Shown here: positions 9,803 to 18,256 of the stretch, one piece after another | How the letters are laid out: each line of letters begins with the position of its first letter | Position numbering within the stretch: position 1 is the first letter of the stretch | Assembly: GCA_017643385.1 (NCBI GenBank) | Contig: JAEPNN010000003.1 | Location: 1-64,000, forward strand | Source of the DNA: Dinoroseobacter sp. | Lineage (GTDB): Bacteria > Pseudomonadota > Alphaproteobacteria > Rhodobacterales > Rhodobacteraceae | Direction of reading: 5' to 3' | DNA: 64,000 nucleotides | Notes under the pieces: generated by a model | Told to the model about the DNA's origin: nothing | What the model saw: the letters and a program-made list of their open reading frames with translations, nothing else | Database searches by the model: none | Program-made: the position numbers and the translations under genes

Positions 9803-9906
9803 ATTCGGTCAAGCCTTTCACGCTTAAATGCCGCGCTTTGATCATATTCCTGCCGCCATGTCTGCTTAGCTGGATATTGCGAAATTAAACCGGGCAGGCA
9901 TCCGAT

Positions 9907-10281
9907 ATGACTCAGACGATTGCTTTTCACGACGACAAAAACGAACGCGCCCCTCTTCGGGAGGACCATAATAAAAACCGTGCGATGCACAGTCTTCGTG
10001 AACGCGCGGCCCAAGAGCACCGTACTGCGCGTCGCCTGAACGATGCTATCACGGCGCTCCTGTTGCTGGTTGCCTTTCCGTTTGGCATGGCACTGCTTGC
10101 GCTTTCGATCTGTTTTGGACGCAGCCTTCCCCGCGCACTCGCGGCGATGGTCTTCATGTCCGCGGTCAATCTGACAGCACTGGCGAACTCATTGTTTTTC
10201 GAGGGCGAGATGGATGGGCTTCTATCCAACAACTCCGGCCTGCTCGCCCTGATTGTCAAAGTCGCGCAAGCCGCCGGGTAA
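9907..10281 (+). CDS. Small two-helix membrane protein of unknown function
   Basis: A 124-residue product with a basic, polar N-terminal 45 residues and two hydrophobic helices (around 46-69, ITALLLLVAFPFGMALLALS, and 76-98). The short C-terminal end is weakly hydrophobic. No family was recognised. It lies between the glnA terminator and dddP and reads in the same direction as dddP, with 267 bp between. The start lacks a strong Shine-Dalgarno, so the exact N-terminus is uncertain. Probably real because of the coherent membrane topology. Confidence 0.5.
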   Translation: MTQTIAFHDDKNERAPLREDHNKNRAMHSLRERAAQEHRTARRLNDAITALLLLVAFPFGMALLALSICFGRSLPRALAAMVFMSAVNLTALANSLFFEGEMDGLLSNNSGLLALIVKVAQAAG

Positions 10282-10339
10282 ATCGACCGCCATATCCGTA
10301 AGAGTTGCATTTTGGTTTCTTGAGCGGAAATACAAGTAT

Positions 10340-10368
10340 AGGAGCGTGTTCGGCCACACGTGGCTCCT
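10340..10368. repeat. Imperfect inverted repeat upstream of dddP
   Basis: AGGAGC (10340-10345) pairs with GCTCCT (10363-10368), and GTGT with ACAC inside it, with a three-base bulge. No T run follows. It could be an operator or a leader hairpin in the 267-bp region before dddP, which otherwise shows no clear signal. Confidence 0.35.
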
Positions 10369-10548
10369 GTCTGACGCGGACCGCACACCGCGCTTTTTTG
10401 GGACAGGCGATAGGCTCTCTGCTGTGACGGCCCCGCATTTATCGACGAAAATTTCGCAAAAAAACGACACCCGACCGTGTCGGTTTTCGCAAGGACCAAA
10501 TCAACAATCCACGAAAACATGCCTGCCAAGGTGATGGGAGGTATAATA

Positions 10549-11892
10549 ATGAACACGCATTACAGAGACACGCGAAAGATCGACCCGTCTCGTGGTGCAA
10601 CTTTGGGCGACGGCAGTCCAAACGATGCAAACCGTATCGAAATTGGCCCGACCCAACTTGCTTTTCGCGAATTTGAAACGGCCGGGATAGAATTGCCCAA
10701 CCTCGCAAATATGCGTCAGTTCCGTCTTGATCGGCTCGTGAGCCACGTGGCCGAACGGGACTATGGGGGCATTTTGATGTTTGACCCGCTCAACGTTCGC
10801 TATGCGAGCGACTCGACCAATATGCAGCTTTGGAACACCCACAATCCATTCCGCGCGCTTTTGGTCTGCGCCGATGGTTATATGGTTATTTGGGACTATA
10901 AGAACGCGCCGTTCCTGTCCTCCTTCAACCCACTTGTGCGTGAGGCTCGCTCTGGTGCTGATCTTTTTTACTTCGACAGAGGCGATAAGATCGATGTGGC
11001 TGCAGACAGGTTCTCGGGAGAAGTACGCGATCTAATCCGTGAGCATGGCGGCGGTAATATGCGTTTGGGCGTAGACAAACCCATGATCCATGGCCTGCGC
11101 GCGCTGGAGGCTCAGGGCTTTACGGTCATGCCGGGCGAAGAACTGACCGAAAAAGCACGCGCGATCAAAGGACCCGACGAGATCAAAGCCATGAGATGTT
11201 CGGTCCATGCCTGCGAAATGGCGATGTTCGAGATGGAGCGTTTTGCACGCGAAAACATCCCCCTTGGCAATGTCTCCGAGGATGACGTTTGGGCGGTCCT
11301 GCACGCTGAAAATATCAAACGCGGCGGGGAATGGATCGAAACACGGCTTTTGACCAGCGGACCGCGCACCAATCCGTGGTTTCAGGAATGCGGGCCGCGT
11401 ATTGTTAACAATAATGAAATCCTGGCCTTTGATACAGATCTGGTCGGCACATACGGGATCTGCTGCGATATGAGCCGAACCTGGTGGATCGGCGATGAGA
11501 AACCACGCTCCGATATGATTGACGCTATGAAGATCGCCGTTGAACACGTTGAAAAAAATATGGAAATGCTGAAACCAGGTGTGAATATCGAGGATTTGTG
11601 CCGCAACACCCATATTCTTCCAGACAATATGCAGAAGCAGAAATATGGCTGCCTAATGCACGGGGTTGGATTGTGCGATGAATGGCCTTTGGTTGCGTAC
11701 CCCGACAAGATGGTACCCGGCGCATTCGATTACGAATTGCAAGTGGGGCAGTGCTTGTGCGTAGAAGTCCTCGCGTCCCCCGAAGGTGGCGATTTCTCGA
11801 TCAAGCTGGAAGATCAGGTGGTGATCACCGAAGACGGATATGAAAACCTGTCCAAATATCCATGGGACGCTGCGCTGATGGGTTTGACCTGA
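10549..11892 (+). CDS. dddP: Dimethylsulfoniopropionate lyase DddP (M24 metallopeptidase fold)
   Basis: The 447-residue protein begins MNTHYRDTRKIDPSRGATLG, the typical DddP start, after GGGAGG. DddP cleaves DMSP to dimethyl sulfide and acrylate in marine Roseobacters. The family's known iron ligands all fall at the published positions: Asp295 and Asp297 (FDTDL), Asp307 (CCDMSR), His371 (LMHGVG), Glu406 (CVEVL) and Glu421 (KLEDQV). The catalytic Asp377 sits in GLCDEW. True peptidases of the M24 family lack this set around a DMSP-shaped pocket. No DMSP transporter or regulator gene is next to it in this window. The hydrolase/OsmC gene follows after 240 bp with no strong signal between. Confidence 0.95.
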   Translation: MNTHYRDTRKIDPSRGATLGDGSPNDANRIEIGPTQLAFREFETAGIELPNLANMRQFRLDRLVSHVAERDYGGILMFDPLNVRYASDSTNMQLWNTHNPFRALLVCADGYMVIWDYKNAPFLSSFNPLVREARSGADLFYFDRGDKIDVAADRFSGEVRDLIREHGGGNMRLGVDKPMIHGLRALEAQGFTVMPGEELTEKARAIKGPDEIKAMRCSVHACEMAMFEMERFARENIPLGNVSEDDVWAVLHAENIKRGGEWIETRLLTSGPRTNPWFQECGPRIVNNNEILAFDTDLVGTYGICCDMSRTWWIGDEKPRSDMIDAMKIAVEHVEKNMEMLKPGVNIEDLCRNTHILPDNMQKQKYGCLMHGVGLCDEWPLVAYPDKMVPGAFDYELQVGQCLCVEVLASPEGGDFSIKLEDQVVITEDGYENLSKYPWDAALMGLT

Positions 11893-12132
11893 CAACGTTT
11901 GCGCGCCTTGAGCCTTTGTCGCCAAAGGAGAGCTCCGCACAGGATCAGCCATCACGTGTTTCGGTCTGCAGATAAATTCAACGTTGAGATTACAGGCGAA
12001 GCGCAACCGCAGGACTGAAGCGCTCACCAGTTACGCAAAACCTCTCACCTCCGCGCGACGGGCCTGTAACACGTCTTGCGCGCTTAGCCTCGGCCCGCCA
12101 CCTTTCAGCCAACACGCTTGAAAGGCCACGAG

Positions 12133-13350
12133 ATGCCCACCGAACGCATAACTTTTTCCGGCCACTCCGGACACACCCTGGCTGCACGCCTTGATCTGCC
12201 TGATGGTCCACATCTGGCGACCGCGCTCTTTGCGCATTGCTTTACGTGCTCCAAAGACATCCCTGCCGCCCGGCGCATAGCAGGTCGCCTTGCCTCCTTG
12301 GGAATTGCGGTGCTGCGGTTTGACTTTACCGGCCTTGGACATTCGAAAGGAGAGTTCAAGAACACAACCTTCACCACGAACGCACAAGATTTGAAGGCTG
12401 CTGCGGCTGCGCTCGCACAGCGCGGTATGGCGCCATCACTGCTGATCGGGCACTCGCTGGGCGGCGCCGCAGTTCTGCGGGTAGCCGATGAAATTGAAGG
12501 GGTTAAAGCGGTTGTGACGCTGGGGGCTCCGTTTGATCCCGGTCATGTCACGCATAACTTCGGAGATGCAATCGCGGAGATTGAGGAAAAAGGTTCAGCA
12601 GCGGTTCATCTCGGCGGGCGCCCTATCATGATTAGTCGTGACTTTCTGCATGATGTTGCTGCGGAAAAACTCGTCTCACATATACAGAACATGAAATCAG
12701 CCCTTCTGGTGATGCACGCGCCCTTGGATGACATCGTCGGGGTCGAAAACGCCACGCAGATTTTTGTGGCGGCCAAACACCCCAAAAGCTTTGTCACGCT
12801 CGACAATTCTGATCACCTGATCACGCGTGGGGAAGACGCTGAATATGCAGCCGAGGTGATCGCCGCCTGGGTATCGCGCTATCTTGATCTGCGCCCACCT
12901 GCCCCGCCGATTGGCGCGCCTGAAGATGTGACGCGCGTGTCGGAGGCTGATCCGGCCGGGTTTCTTCAGGATGTTGCCGCGGGTCCAAAACACCATGTGC
13001 TTGCCGATGAACCCATGGCCTATGGTGGTACGGATCGCGGCCTGACCCCTTACCAGTTTCTGGCGGCAGGGCTTGGCGCCTGCACCTCTATGACCGTGCG
13101 CATGTATGCGCGTCGCAAGGGCTGGCCGCTCAAACATGTCTCGGTGGACGTCACCCATGACAAAGTTCACGCGCAGGATGCCGAAGTCGGCCGGTCAAAG
13201 ATTGATACCTTCACCAGAATACTAAAGCTGGAAGGCGATCTGGATGACGCGCAGCGCGCAAGACTTCTGGAGATTGCAGACAAGTGCCCTGTGCACAAAA
13301 CGCTCGAACAAGGCGCGCGGGTCGACACAAAGCTGCTCCAGACCACCTGA
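12133..13350 (+). CDS. Alpha/beta hydrolase-OsmC fusion protein
   Basis: A 405-residue two-domain protein. Residues about 1-250 are an alpha/beta hydrolase: an oxyanion HCFTCSKD region, FDFTGLGHSKGEF, the nucleophile elbow GHSLGG, a late Asp in HAPLDDIVG, and His in DNSDHLI. Residues about 265-405 are an OsmC domain with GACTSMTVRMYARRKGWPL and CPVHKTLE; the two Cys are the peroxidatic pair in OsmC/Ohr proteins. The fusion is known in proteobacteria. A possible role is removal of organic hydroperoxides plus ester hydrolysis; the substrate is unknown. The ATG at 12133 after GAAAGG is preferred over an upstream in-frame TTG. Confidence 0.88.
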   Translation: MPTERITFSGHSGHTLAARLDLPDGPHLATALFAHCFTCSKDIPAARRIAGRLASLGIAVLRFDFTGLGHSKGEFKNTTFTTNAQDLKAAAAALAQRGMAPSLLIGHSLGGAAVLRVADEIEGVKAVVTLGAPFDPGHVTHNFGDAIAEIEEKGSAAVHLGGRPIMISRDFLHDVAAEKLVSHIQNMKSALLVMHAPLDDIVGVENATQIFVAAKHPKSFVTLDNSDHLITRGEDAEYAAEVIAAWVSRYLDLRPPAPPIGAPEDVTRVSEADPAGFLQDVAAGPKHHVLADEPMAYGGTDRGLTPYQFLAAGLGACTSMTVRMYARRKGWPLKHVSVDVTHDKVHAQDAEVGRSKIDTFTRILKLEGDLDDAQRARLLEIADKCPVHKTLEQGARVDTKLLQTT

Positions 13351-13355
13351 AACAA

Positions 13356-13383
13356 AAAGGCCGCTCGACAAGGAGCGGCCTTT
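13356..13383. terminator. Bidirectional terminator between the hydrolase-OsmC gene and bioY
   Basis: AAAGGCCGCTC (13356-13366) pairs with GAGCGGCCTTT (13373-13383), an 11-bp stem with a 6-base loop and A/T flanks in both directions. Confidence 0.92.
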
Positions 13384-13403
13384 CAAATCATGTGTGCAGG
13401 TCC

Positions 13404-14009
13404 TTAGCCGCGAGCTTTGCCGACAAGCTTCCAAGCCAATGGCAGGATCAACGCTGCAAGTGCCAGCTTCATGGCATCGCCGATCAGGAACGGGGTCAGA
13501 CCCCATTCAAGGATTGGTTTATCCCAACCGTAAAGCACGCCAAGATATGCAACACCCGGGATGTAGATCAGCGCGTTTCCGATCAGCATCGCGGCTGCCA
13601 TCAGCACCACGGAGCGATCCCAACCCGCACGCGCAGCCATGCCAAGTGCAACCGTGGCCAGAACGTACCCGATCAGGTAACCGCCCGTGCCACCCATCAT
13701 GTATTCAAGACCGTTCAGTTCAGCCGTCGAAGAGGCGAAAACATCAAAACCGGCCGCGCCAACCAGAAGGTATGCGATGATCGTGGTGAGCCCGAGACGG
13801 GGGCCATAGGCCGCCCCGATGGTCAGAACCGCAAAGGTGCCCATGGTGACAGGCACGGGGCTTGGTGGGATCATCAACTTGATTTGTGCAAATACAGTCA
13901 GAAAGGCAACGCCAAGCGCCACAAGCGCTGCACGCTTGACCCACAAGCCTGTCCCTTCGGTTTGCCAAACTGCTTCGCTCAGCACTTTGTCGTTCATCGC
14001 TAAGGCCAT
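13404..14009 (-). CDS. bioY: Biotin transporter BioY
   Basis: A 201-residue polytopic protein, the substrate-binding S component of the biotin uptake system. It shows the BioY signatures IPPSPVPVTMGTFAVL near the N-terminus, GAAYGPRLGLTT, GGTGGYLIGYVLA, and a C-terminal TPFLIGDAMKLALAA. About six membrane helices can be drawn. The ATG at 14009 follows CGGAGGG; a longer reading is possible but lacks this signal. bioM/bioN-type partners are not next to it. It may be a solitary BioY or may use a shared energising module. Confidence 0.93.
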   Translation of the reverse strand: MALAMNDKVLSEAVWQTEGTGLWVKRAALVALGVAFLTVFAQIKLMIPPSPVPVTMGTFAVLTIGAAYGPRLGLTTIIAYLLVGAAGFDVFASSTAELNGLEYMMGGTGGYLIGYVLATVALGMAARAGWDRSVVLMAAAMLIGNALIYIPGVAYLGVLYGWDKPILEWGLTPFLIGDAMKLALAALILPLAWKLVGKARG

Positions 14010-14254
14010 TTTGCCCTCCGGTTGTCTATCTCTCGGCTCGTCATGCCGTATGGAGCGCAGGGGGTGCAAGCGAATTTGCGCCGCAGGGCCTATGGTAGCG
14101 CCCGACAATGGCATTATTCAGCAAGTTTCTGAGACGTTCTGGCACCAAACACCGGGCGCTGAACCGGTTTCTAGATGCCAAGGCTTGGAAAACGGGGGGC
14201 AGAAAAGCAAATATTAGGGCATCCGGAGCAGACCGACTTGGGCCGCGCCGAGGT

Positions 14255-14686
14255 CTACTCGGGCATATACCGGCTTTTCATTATGTAGTCTTTGCGAGGA
14301 CCGGTGACGCGCCAACGCGCTGACCAAACTGGCCAATCGGTAAAATCATATCGCACCTCATACCAGTCAGGCGGACAATCGTGGGTCGCTTCCACCTTGG
14401 GCGATAGCGAAAAGCTGTGAAAAAATCGTCCGTCATCGAAGAAAATGGACAACAGAGCGGGTGCCGTTTCTATCCATCTGTAACGACGCTCCGCGTCAAA
14501 CGATGTCTCACCCAATCGTAACGTGCCTGTCTCGCGGTAATTGCAAGCTGTGTTTGTGTCCGGTGAAATGGAAGCCCTACCGACAAACTGACCGTTTGCC
14601 CCCAACGCATCCTCGATCCGGCGGTTAATCCGCCAATGTCCGACAAAATCGTCAATCTTTGTCGGCATATTGCCCGATGCTTCCAT
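14255..14686 (-). CDS. DUF6314 family protein
   Basis: A 143-residue product with the conserved architecture of this Rhodobacterales-rich family: FVGHWRINRRIED at the start, a YRETGTLRLG strand, RRYRW, FFDDGRFFHSF, HDCPPDWYEVRYDF, WPVWSARWRVTGP and KDYIMKSRY at the end. The order and invariant Trp, His and Cys suggest a small lipocalin-like beta barrel. Function is unknown. The start is uncertain; the ATG at 14686 has AAGGA 11 bases upstream, while the ATGs at 14698 or 14668 remain possible. It is divergent from purB. Confidence 0.8.
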   Translation of the reverse strand: MEASGNMPTKIDDFVGHWRINRRIEDALGANGQFVGRASISPDTNTACNYRETGTLRLGETSFDAERRYRWIETAPALLSIFFDDGRFFHSFSLSPKVEATHDCPPDWYEVRYDFTDWPVWSARWRVTGPRKDYIMKSRYMPE

Positions 14687-14892
14687 AATGCCAATCATCC
14701 TTGACGTACGCGTTCTGACCATGTGCCGAAAGGAACAGCTCAAGGCAATCCCGGTCAGGTTTTCTTTCCAGTATACGCCCAAGTCTCGCGTTTCGGCACA
14801 ACTCTAGAACAAAGCGACCCCCCGTCCCCTTGGCATTCATTGATAACACGCCTAGACCGCCCGCAACGGTAGAACACCCATGAGGCCCCGCT

Positions 14893-16197
14893 ATGATCCC
14901 GCGCTATTCCCGTCCTGACATGGTCGCAAACTGGTCACCAGAAACCAAGTTCCGAATTTGGTTTGAGATCGAGGCCCATGCCTGCGACGCTCAGGCAGAC
15001 CTGGGTGTGATCCCCCGCGAAAATGCCAATGCGGTCTGGAAAGCGAAGGACGTCGAGTTTGACGTGGCACGTATCGATGAGATTGAGGCTGTCACCAAAC
15101 ATGACGTAATCGCGTTCCTGACCCATCTTGCCGAACATGTCGGAAGTGAAGAAGCCCGGTTTGTTCACCAAGGCATGACCAGTTCGGATGTGCTGGACAC
15201 AACGCTGAACGTTCAACTGGTGCGCGCGTCAGATATTCTTCTTGAAGGTATGGACCGCGTTCTCGCTGCATTGAAAACACGAGCTTACGAGCACAAAGAT
15301 ACAGTGCGTGTCGGCAGGTCCCATGGCATCCACGCAGAACCCACCACGATGGGTCTGACCTTTGCCCGTTTTTACGCCGAGATGGACCGCAACAAGAACC
15401 GTCTGGAAAAGGCCAAATGGGAAGTTGCCACTGGCGCAATCTCAGGCGCGGTCGGGACATTTGCCAACATTGATCCTGCGGTCGAAGACCATGTTTGCGA
15501 AAAGATGGGCCTTCGGGCGGAACCGATCAGCACGCAGGTTATCCCGCGCGACCGCCACGCAATGTTCTTTGCCACGCTCGGTGTCATCGCCAGCAGCATC
15601 GAAAATATCGCTGTCGAAATTCGGCATATGCAGCGGACCGAGGTTCTGGAAGGGGCGGAATTCTTCTCAATGGGACAGAAAGGTTCATCTGCGATGCCCC
15701 ACAAGAAGAACCCGGTTCTGACCGAAAATCTTACCGGTCTCGCACGACTTGTACGCATGGCGGTTCTTCCAGCCATGGAAAACGTGGCCCTTTGGCACGA
15801 GCGTGATATCTCGCATTCCTCTGTTGAGCGTGCAATCGGACCGGACGCGACCATCACCCTTGATTTCGCGCTGCACCGATTGGCGGGCGTGGTGGAGAAG
15901 ATGCTTATCTTCCCTGACAATATGCTTGAGAACATGAACAAGTTCCCGGGCCTTGTAATGAGCCAACGGGTACTTTTAGCGCTTACACAAGCAGGTGTGT
16001 CTCGCGAGGACGCCTACGCAATGGTCCAGCGCAATGCCCTGAAAGTCTGGGAAGAGCGGGTTGATTTTCGTGAGCAGCTTCTGGACGACCCGGACGTGGT
16101 TGCAGCCCTCGGTGAAGACGGGATCAACGCGAAGTTCGACATGGGGTACCACACCAAGCATGTCGATACGATTTTTGCGCGTGTTTTCGCCGAATAA
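14893..16197 (+). CDS. purB: Adenylosuccinate lyase
   Basis: The 434-residue enzyme acts twice in purine synthesis: SAICAR to AICAR, and adenylosuccinate to AMP. It starts MIPRYSRPDMVANWSPE, contains the substrate-binding GMTSSDVLDT and GRSHGIHAEPTT, and carries the superfamily signature SSAMPHKKNP whose Ser is the catalytic base. TGAGG lies before the ATG. purN and purM occur elsewhere in the window, but purB stands alone. Cytosolic homotetramer by family knowledge. Confidence 0.97.
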   Translation: MIPRYSRPDMVANWSPETKFRIWFEIEAHACDAQADLGVIPRENANAVWKAKDVEFDVARIDEIEAVTKHDVIAFLTHLAEHVGSEEARFVHQGMTSSDVLDTTLNVQLVRASDILLEGMDRVLAALKTRAYEHKDTVRVGRSHGIHAEPTTMGLTFARFYAEMDRNKNRLEKAKWEVATGAISGAVGTFANIDPAVEDHVCEKMGLRAEPISTQVIPRDRHAMFFATLGVIASSIENIAVEIRHMQRTEVLEGAEFFSMGQKGSSAMPHKKNPVLTENLTGLARLVRMAVLPAMENVALWHERDISHSSVERAIGPDATITLDFALHRLAGVVEKMLIFPDNMLENMNKFPGLVMSQRVLLALTQAGVSREDAYAMVQRNALKVWEERVDFREQLLDDPDVVAALGEDGINAKFDMGYHTKHVDTIFARVFAE

Positions 16198-16273
16198 TTC
16201 TGACCCCTTCTCAACTCCGTGTTTCGCGCTAATCTCTTCTCACACTACCAAAGGTTATCCGGAGGAAGAGCAT

Positions 16274-16450
16274 ATGAAGATCAAGTGCACGCTTGTTGCT
16301 GTTGTATTGTCGCTGGCGCCTGTTTCAGCCATTGCAATGGAAGGTTGCGGAATGGGCCATATGAAGACGGAAACGACTGCGAGTGTTTGTGTTGAGGGCC
16401 AGACCTTCAATGAAGCGCTTGGCGTTTGCGTGCCCACCGCATCGAGCTAA
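16274..16450 (+). CDS. Small secreted Cys-containing protein
   Basis: Only 58 residues, with a strong GGAGGAAG signal before the ATG at 16274. Residues 1-21 are a signal peptide. The mature part has a GCGMGHMK segment and a C-terminal CVEGQTFNEALGVCV loop. The same Cys-x(2-3)-G-x2-aromatic/x-Asn/Asp-Glu-x(n)-Cys-Val layout recurs in the next gene (CEGTQVWDEKTETCV). The Met/His/Cys content could bind metal, but that is speculative. A terminator separates the two genes. Confidence 0.75.
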   Translation: MKIKCTLVAVVLSLAPVSAIAMEGCGMGHMKTETTASVCVEGQTFNEALGVCVPTASS

Positions 16451-16473
16451 ACGCTGCATTTATGAAGACAAAT

Positions 16474-16508
16474 GGCCCGCTTCCAGTATTGGTAGCGGGC
16501 CTTTTCTT
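16474..16508 (+). terminator. Rho-independent terminator after the small secreted protein
   Basis: GGCCCGCT (16474-16481) pairs with AGCGGGCC (16494-16501), followed by TTTTCTTT. It lies 24 bp past the stop. Confidence 0.85.
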
Positions 16509-16563
16509 TCCGCCAGCACTGTTCGACCTACTTTCACGAGAGAACAATGACAGGACACACAAA

Positions 16564-17106
16564 ATGCTACGCACCGCACTTCTGACCTCAACCCTATTGC
16601 TCGTCCCAAACTTCGCCTTTGCTGTGGGCAGCAATGACAGCACGCCCCCAACCCAAACCCAGACGAGTTCCGACTGTGAGGGCACGCAAGTCTGGGACGA
16701 AAAAACAGAAACTTGTGTCGATGCCGAAAAAAGCAGCGCTCTGACCGACGACGACCGCTATAATGCAGTTCGCGAATTAGCTTATGGCGGTGCATATGCA
16801 CGTGCACTTGGTATTCTCGACACATTCGAAAACGCCCTAGACGATCGCAGACTTACGTATCTTGGTTTCGTGAGCCGAAAAATGGGCGATATGGATACAG
16901 GAATGAGCTGGTATCAGGCGGCGCTGGACATAAACCCGGACAACCTGCTTGCGCGCTCTTACATGGGACAAGCCTATCTGATCCGGGGCAATGCAATGGC
17001 GGCAAGCGAACAACTTCGCGAAATCCGCGCGCGTGGCGGGCGGGAAACCTGGGCCGCAAGGTCCTTGGAATTGGCGCTGCGTAACGGTCCCGAGGCGTCC
17101 TACTAA
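16564..17106 (+). CDS. Periplasmic TPR protein with N-terminal Cys loop
   Basis: A 180-residue product starting at the ATG at 16564. Residues 1-20 form a signal peptide, then a Thr/Gln-rich linker, then the Cys loop CEGTQVWDEKTETCV. The rest is two to three tetratricopeptide repeats: YNAVRELAYGGAYARALGIL, then YLGFVSRKMGDMDTGMSWY, then the DINPDNLLARSYMGQAYL unit. TPRs usually mediate protein contacts. Function and partner are unknown; the shared Cys motif hints at a link with the preceding 58-residue protein. The Shine-Dalgarno is weak (AGGA). Confidence 0.75.
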   Translation: MLRTALLTSTLLLVPNFAFAVGSNDSTPPTQTQTSSDCEGTQVWDEKTETCVDAEKSSALTDDDRYNAVRELAYGGAYARALGILDTFENALDDRRLTYLGFVSRKMGDMDTGMSWYQAALDINPDNLLARSYMGQAYLIRGNAMAASEQLREIRARGGRETWAARSLELALRNGPEASY

Positions 17107-17178
17107 AGCCGCGTGCTTAACCGTGCTTTAAGGAGCCCGCGCTAGGTCTGTTCTGAACTTGGGACGGAGGTAGCGCGG

Positions 17179-18243
17179 GTGAACAAGAAACCTGCTGAAA
17201 CGCGACCCGCTCGGGGTGGGGCGGCGCATATTACCCGCTCTACTTACAAGCCCAATCTTACACGACGCCAAAAGGCTGCCGTGATGGTCAGATTGCTGGT
17301 CTCTGAGGATCTTCAACCAGATCTTTCAGGGCTGAGCGAGGCGCTCCAAACAACCCTTGCCCGCGATATCGCTGCGCTTCGGCGTGTCGATAATGACACG
17401 CTCAGTGCGGTGTTGGGGGAATTCGTTGCTGAGATTGAAGGAATAGCGTTGTCTTTTCCCCATGAACTTGGGGATGTTCTGGCGCAACTCGAAGGCAATA
17501 TTTCTGATCATGCCGCGGCCAAGCTGCGGCGCGAAACCGGCCTATCATATGCAGGCGACCCTTGGGACCGTCTGTCAGCGCTGGGCACAGAACGCCTGCT
17601 GCCAATTCTGAAAAGCGAGCCGCCGGAAATTGCTGCAGTGATCCTGTCAAAATTGAAGGTAGGCCGCGCCGCAGACCTTCTTGGAATGCTCTCGGGGCCC
17701 GAAGCCCGCAGCGTCACATTGGCAATATCGCGCACCGCTTCCATCGATCCCGAAACCGTTCAAGCGATCGGCGGGGCTTTGCTGGAAAGCCTTGAGGCAG
17801 AACCATTGGCTGCGTTCCCCGAAGGACCGGTATCCCGCGTCGGTGCAATTCTGAATACCACGACCGCTGCCGTTCGCGACGATATGCTCACAGGGTTGGA
17901 AGGCGAGGACGAAGACTTCGCAAATGCCGTTCGGAAGGCGATTTTCACCTTCGAGAACATCGAGACACGGATAGAGCCACGCGACATCCCACGCATTGTG
18001 CGCGAGGTCGATGAAGATACGCTCATCATGGCGCTCGGCGCCGCGAACGCTGCCTTCCCATCTGTCGTCAACTACATTCTAGACAACCTTTCATCGCGCA
18101 TGGCTGATCAGTTGCGCGACACACTCGAAGAACAAGGAAGTCCAGGCGCAAAGGACGGAGAACGCGCTATGGCCGTGATGATTACACGTATCCGGGAGCT
18201 GGAACGCGCAGGAGATTTGATCATGATCGCAGGTGACGACTAA
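17179..18243 (+). CDS. fliG: Divergent flagellar motor switch protein FliG-like
   Basis: A 354-residue protein starting at GTG after GGACGGAGG. The N-terminal part has RRQKAAVMVRLLVSE, as in FliG. The middle has SEPPEIAAVILSKLKVGRA where classical FliG has an EHPQTIA motif, so that motif is changed. The C-terminal FliG_C domain is clear: FENIETRIEPRDIPRIVREV, then DEDTLIMALGAA and NLSSRMADQLRDTLEEQG, which include the charged ridge that contacts MotA. FliG couples stator force to the rotor ring. No other flagellar gene is nearby, so it may be an isolated or second copy. Confidence 0.75.
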   Translation: MNKKPAETRPARGGAAHITRSTYKPNLTRRQKAAVMVRLLVSEDLQPDLSGLSEALQTTLARDIAALRRVDNDTLSAVLGEFVAEIEGIALSFPHELGDVLAQLEGNISDHAAAKLRRETGLSYAGDPWDRLSALGTERLLPILKSEPPEIAAVILSKLKVGRAADLLGMLSGPEARSVTLAISRTASIDPETVQAIGGALLESLEAEPLAAFPEGPVSRVGAILNTTTAAVRDDMLTGLEGEDEDFANAVRKAIFTFENIETRIEPRDIPRIVREVDEDTLIMALGAANAAFPSVVNYILDNLSSRMADQLRDTLEEQGSPGAKDGERAMAVMITRIRELERAGDLIMIAGDD

Positions 18244-18256
18244 GTCACAACCACGA

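Noticed and set aside
10340-10368. Terminator of the 124-residue membrane protein gene
   Set aside because: The stem is interrupted and no T run follows in either direction, so it is listed only as an inverted repeat.
14022-14031. BioR-like box (TTGTCTATCT) upstream of bioY
   Set aside because: Only 7 of 10 bases match the usual TTATCTATAA-type palindrome and the symmetry is lost.
14108-14323. Plus-strand 71-codon frame between bioY and the DUF6314 gene
   Set aside because: No Shine-Dalgarno, overlaps the better-supported DUF6314 gene, and no family-like features.
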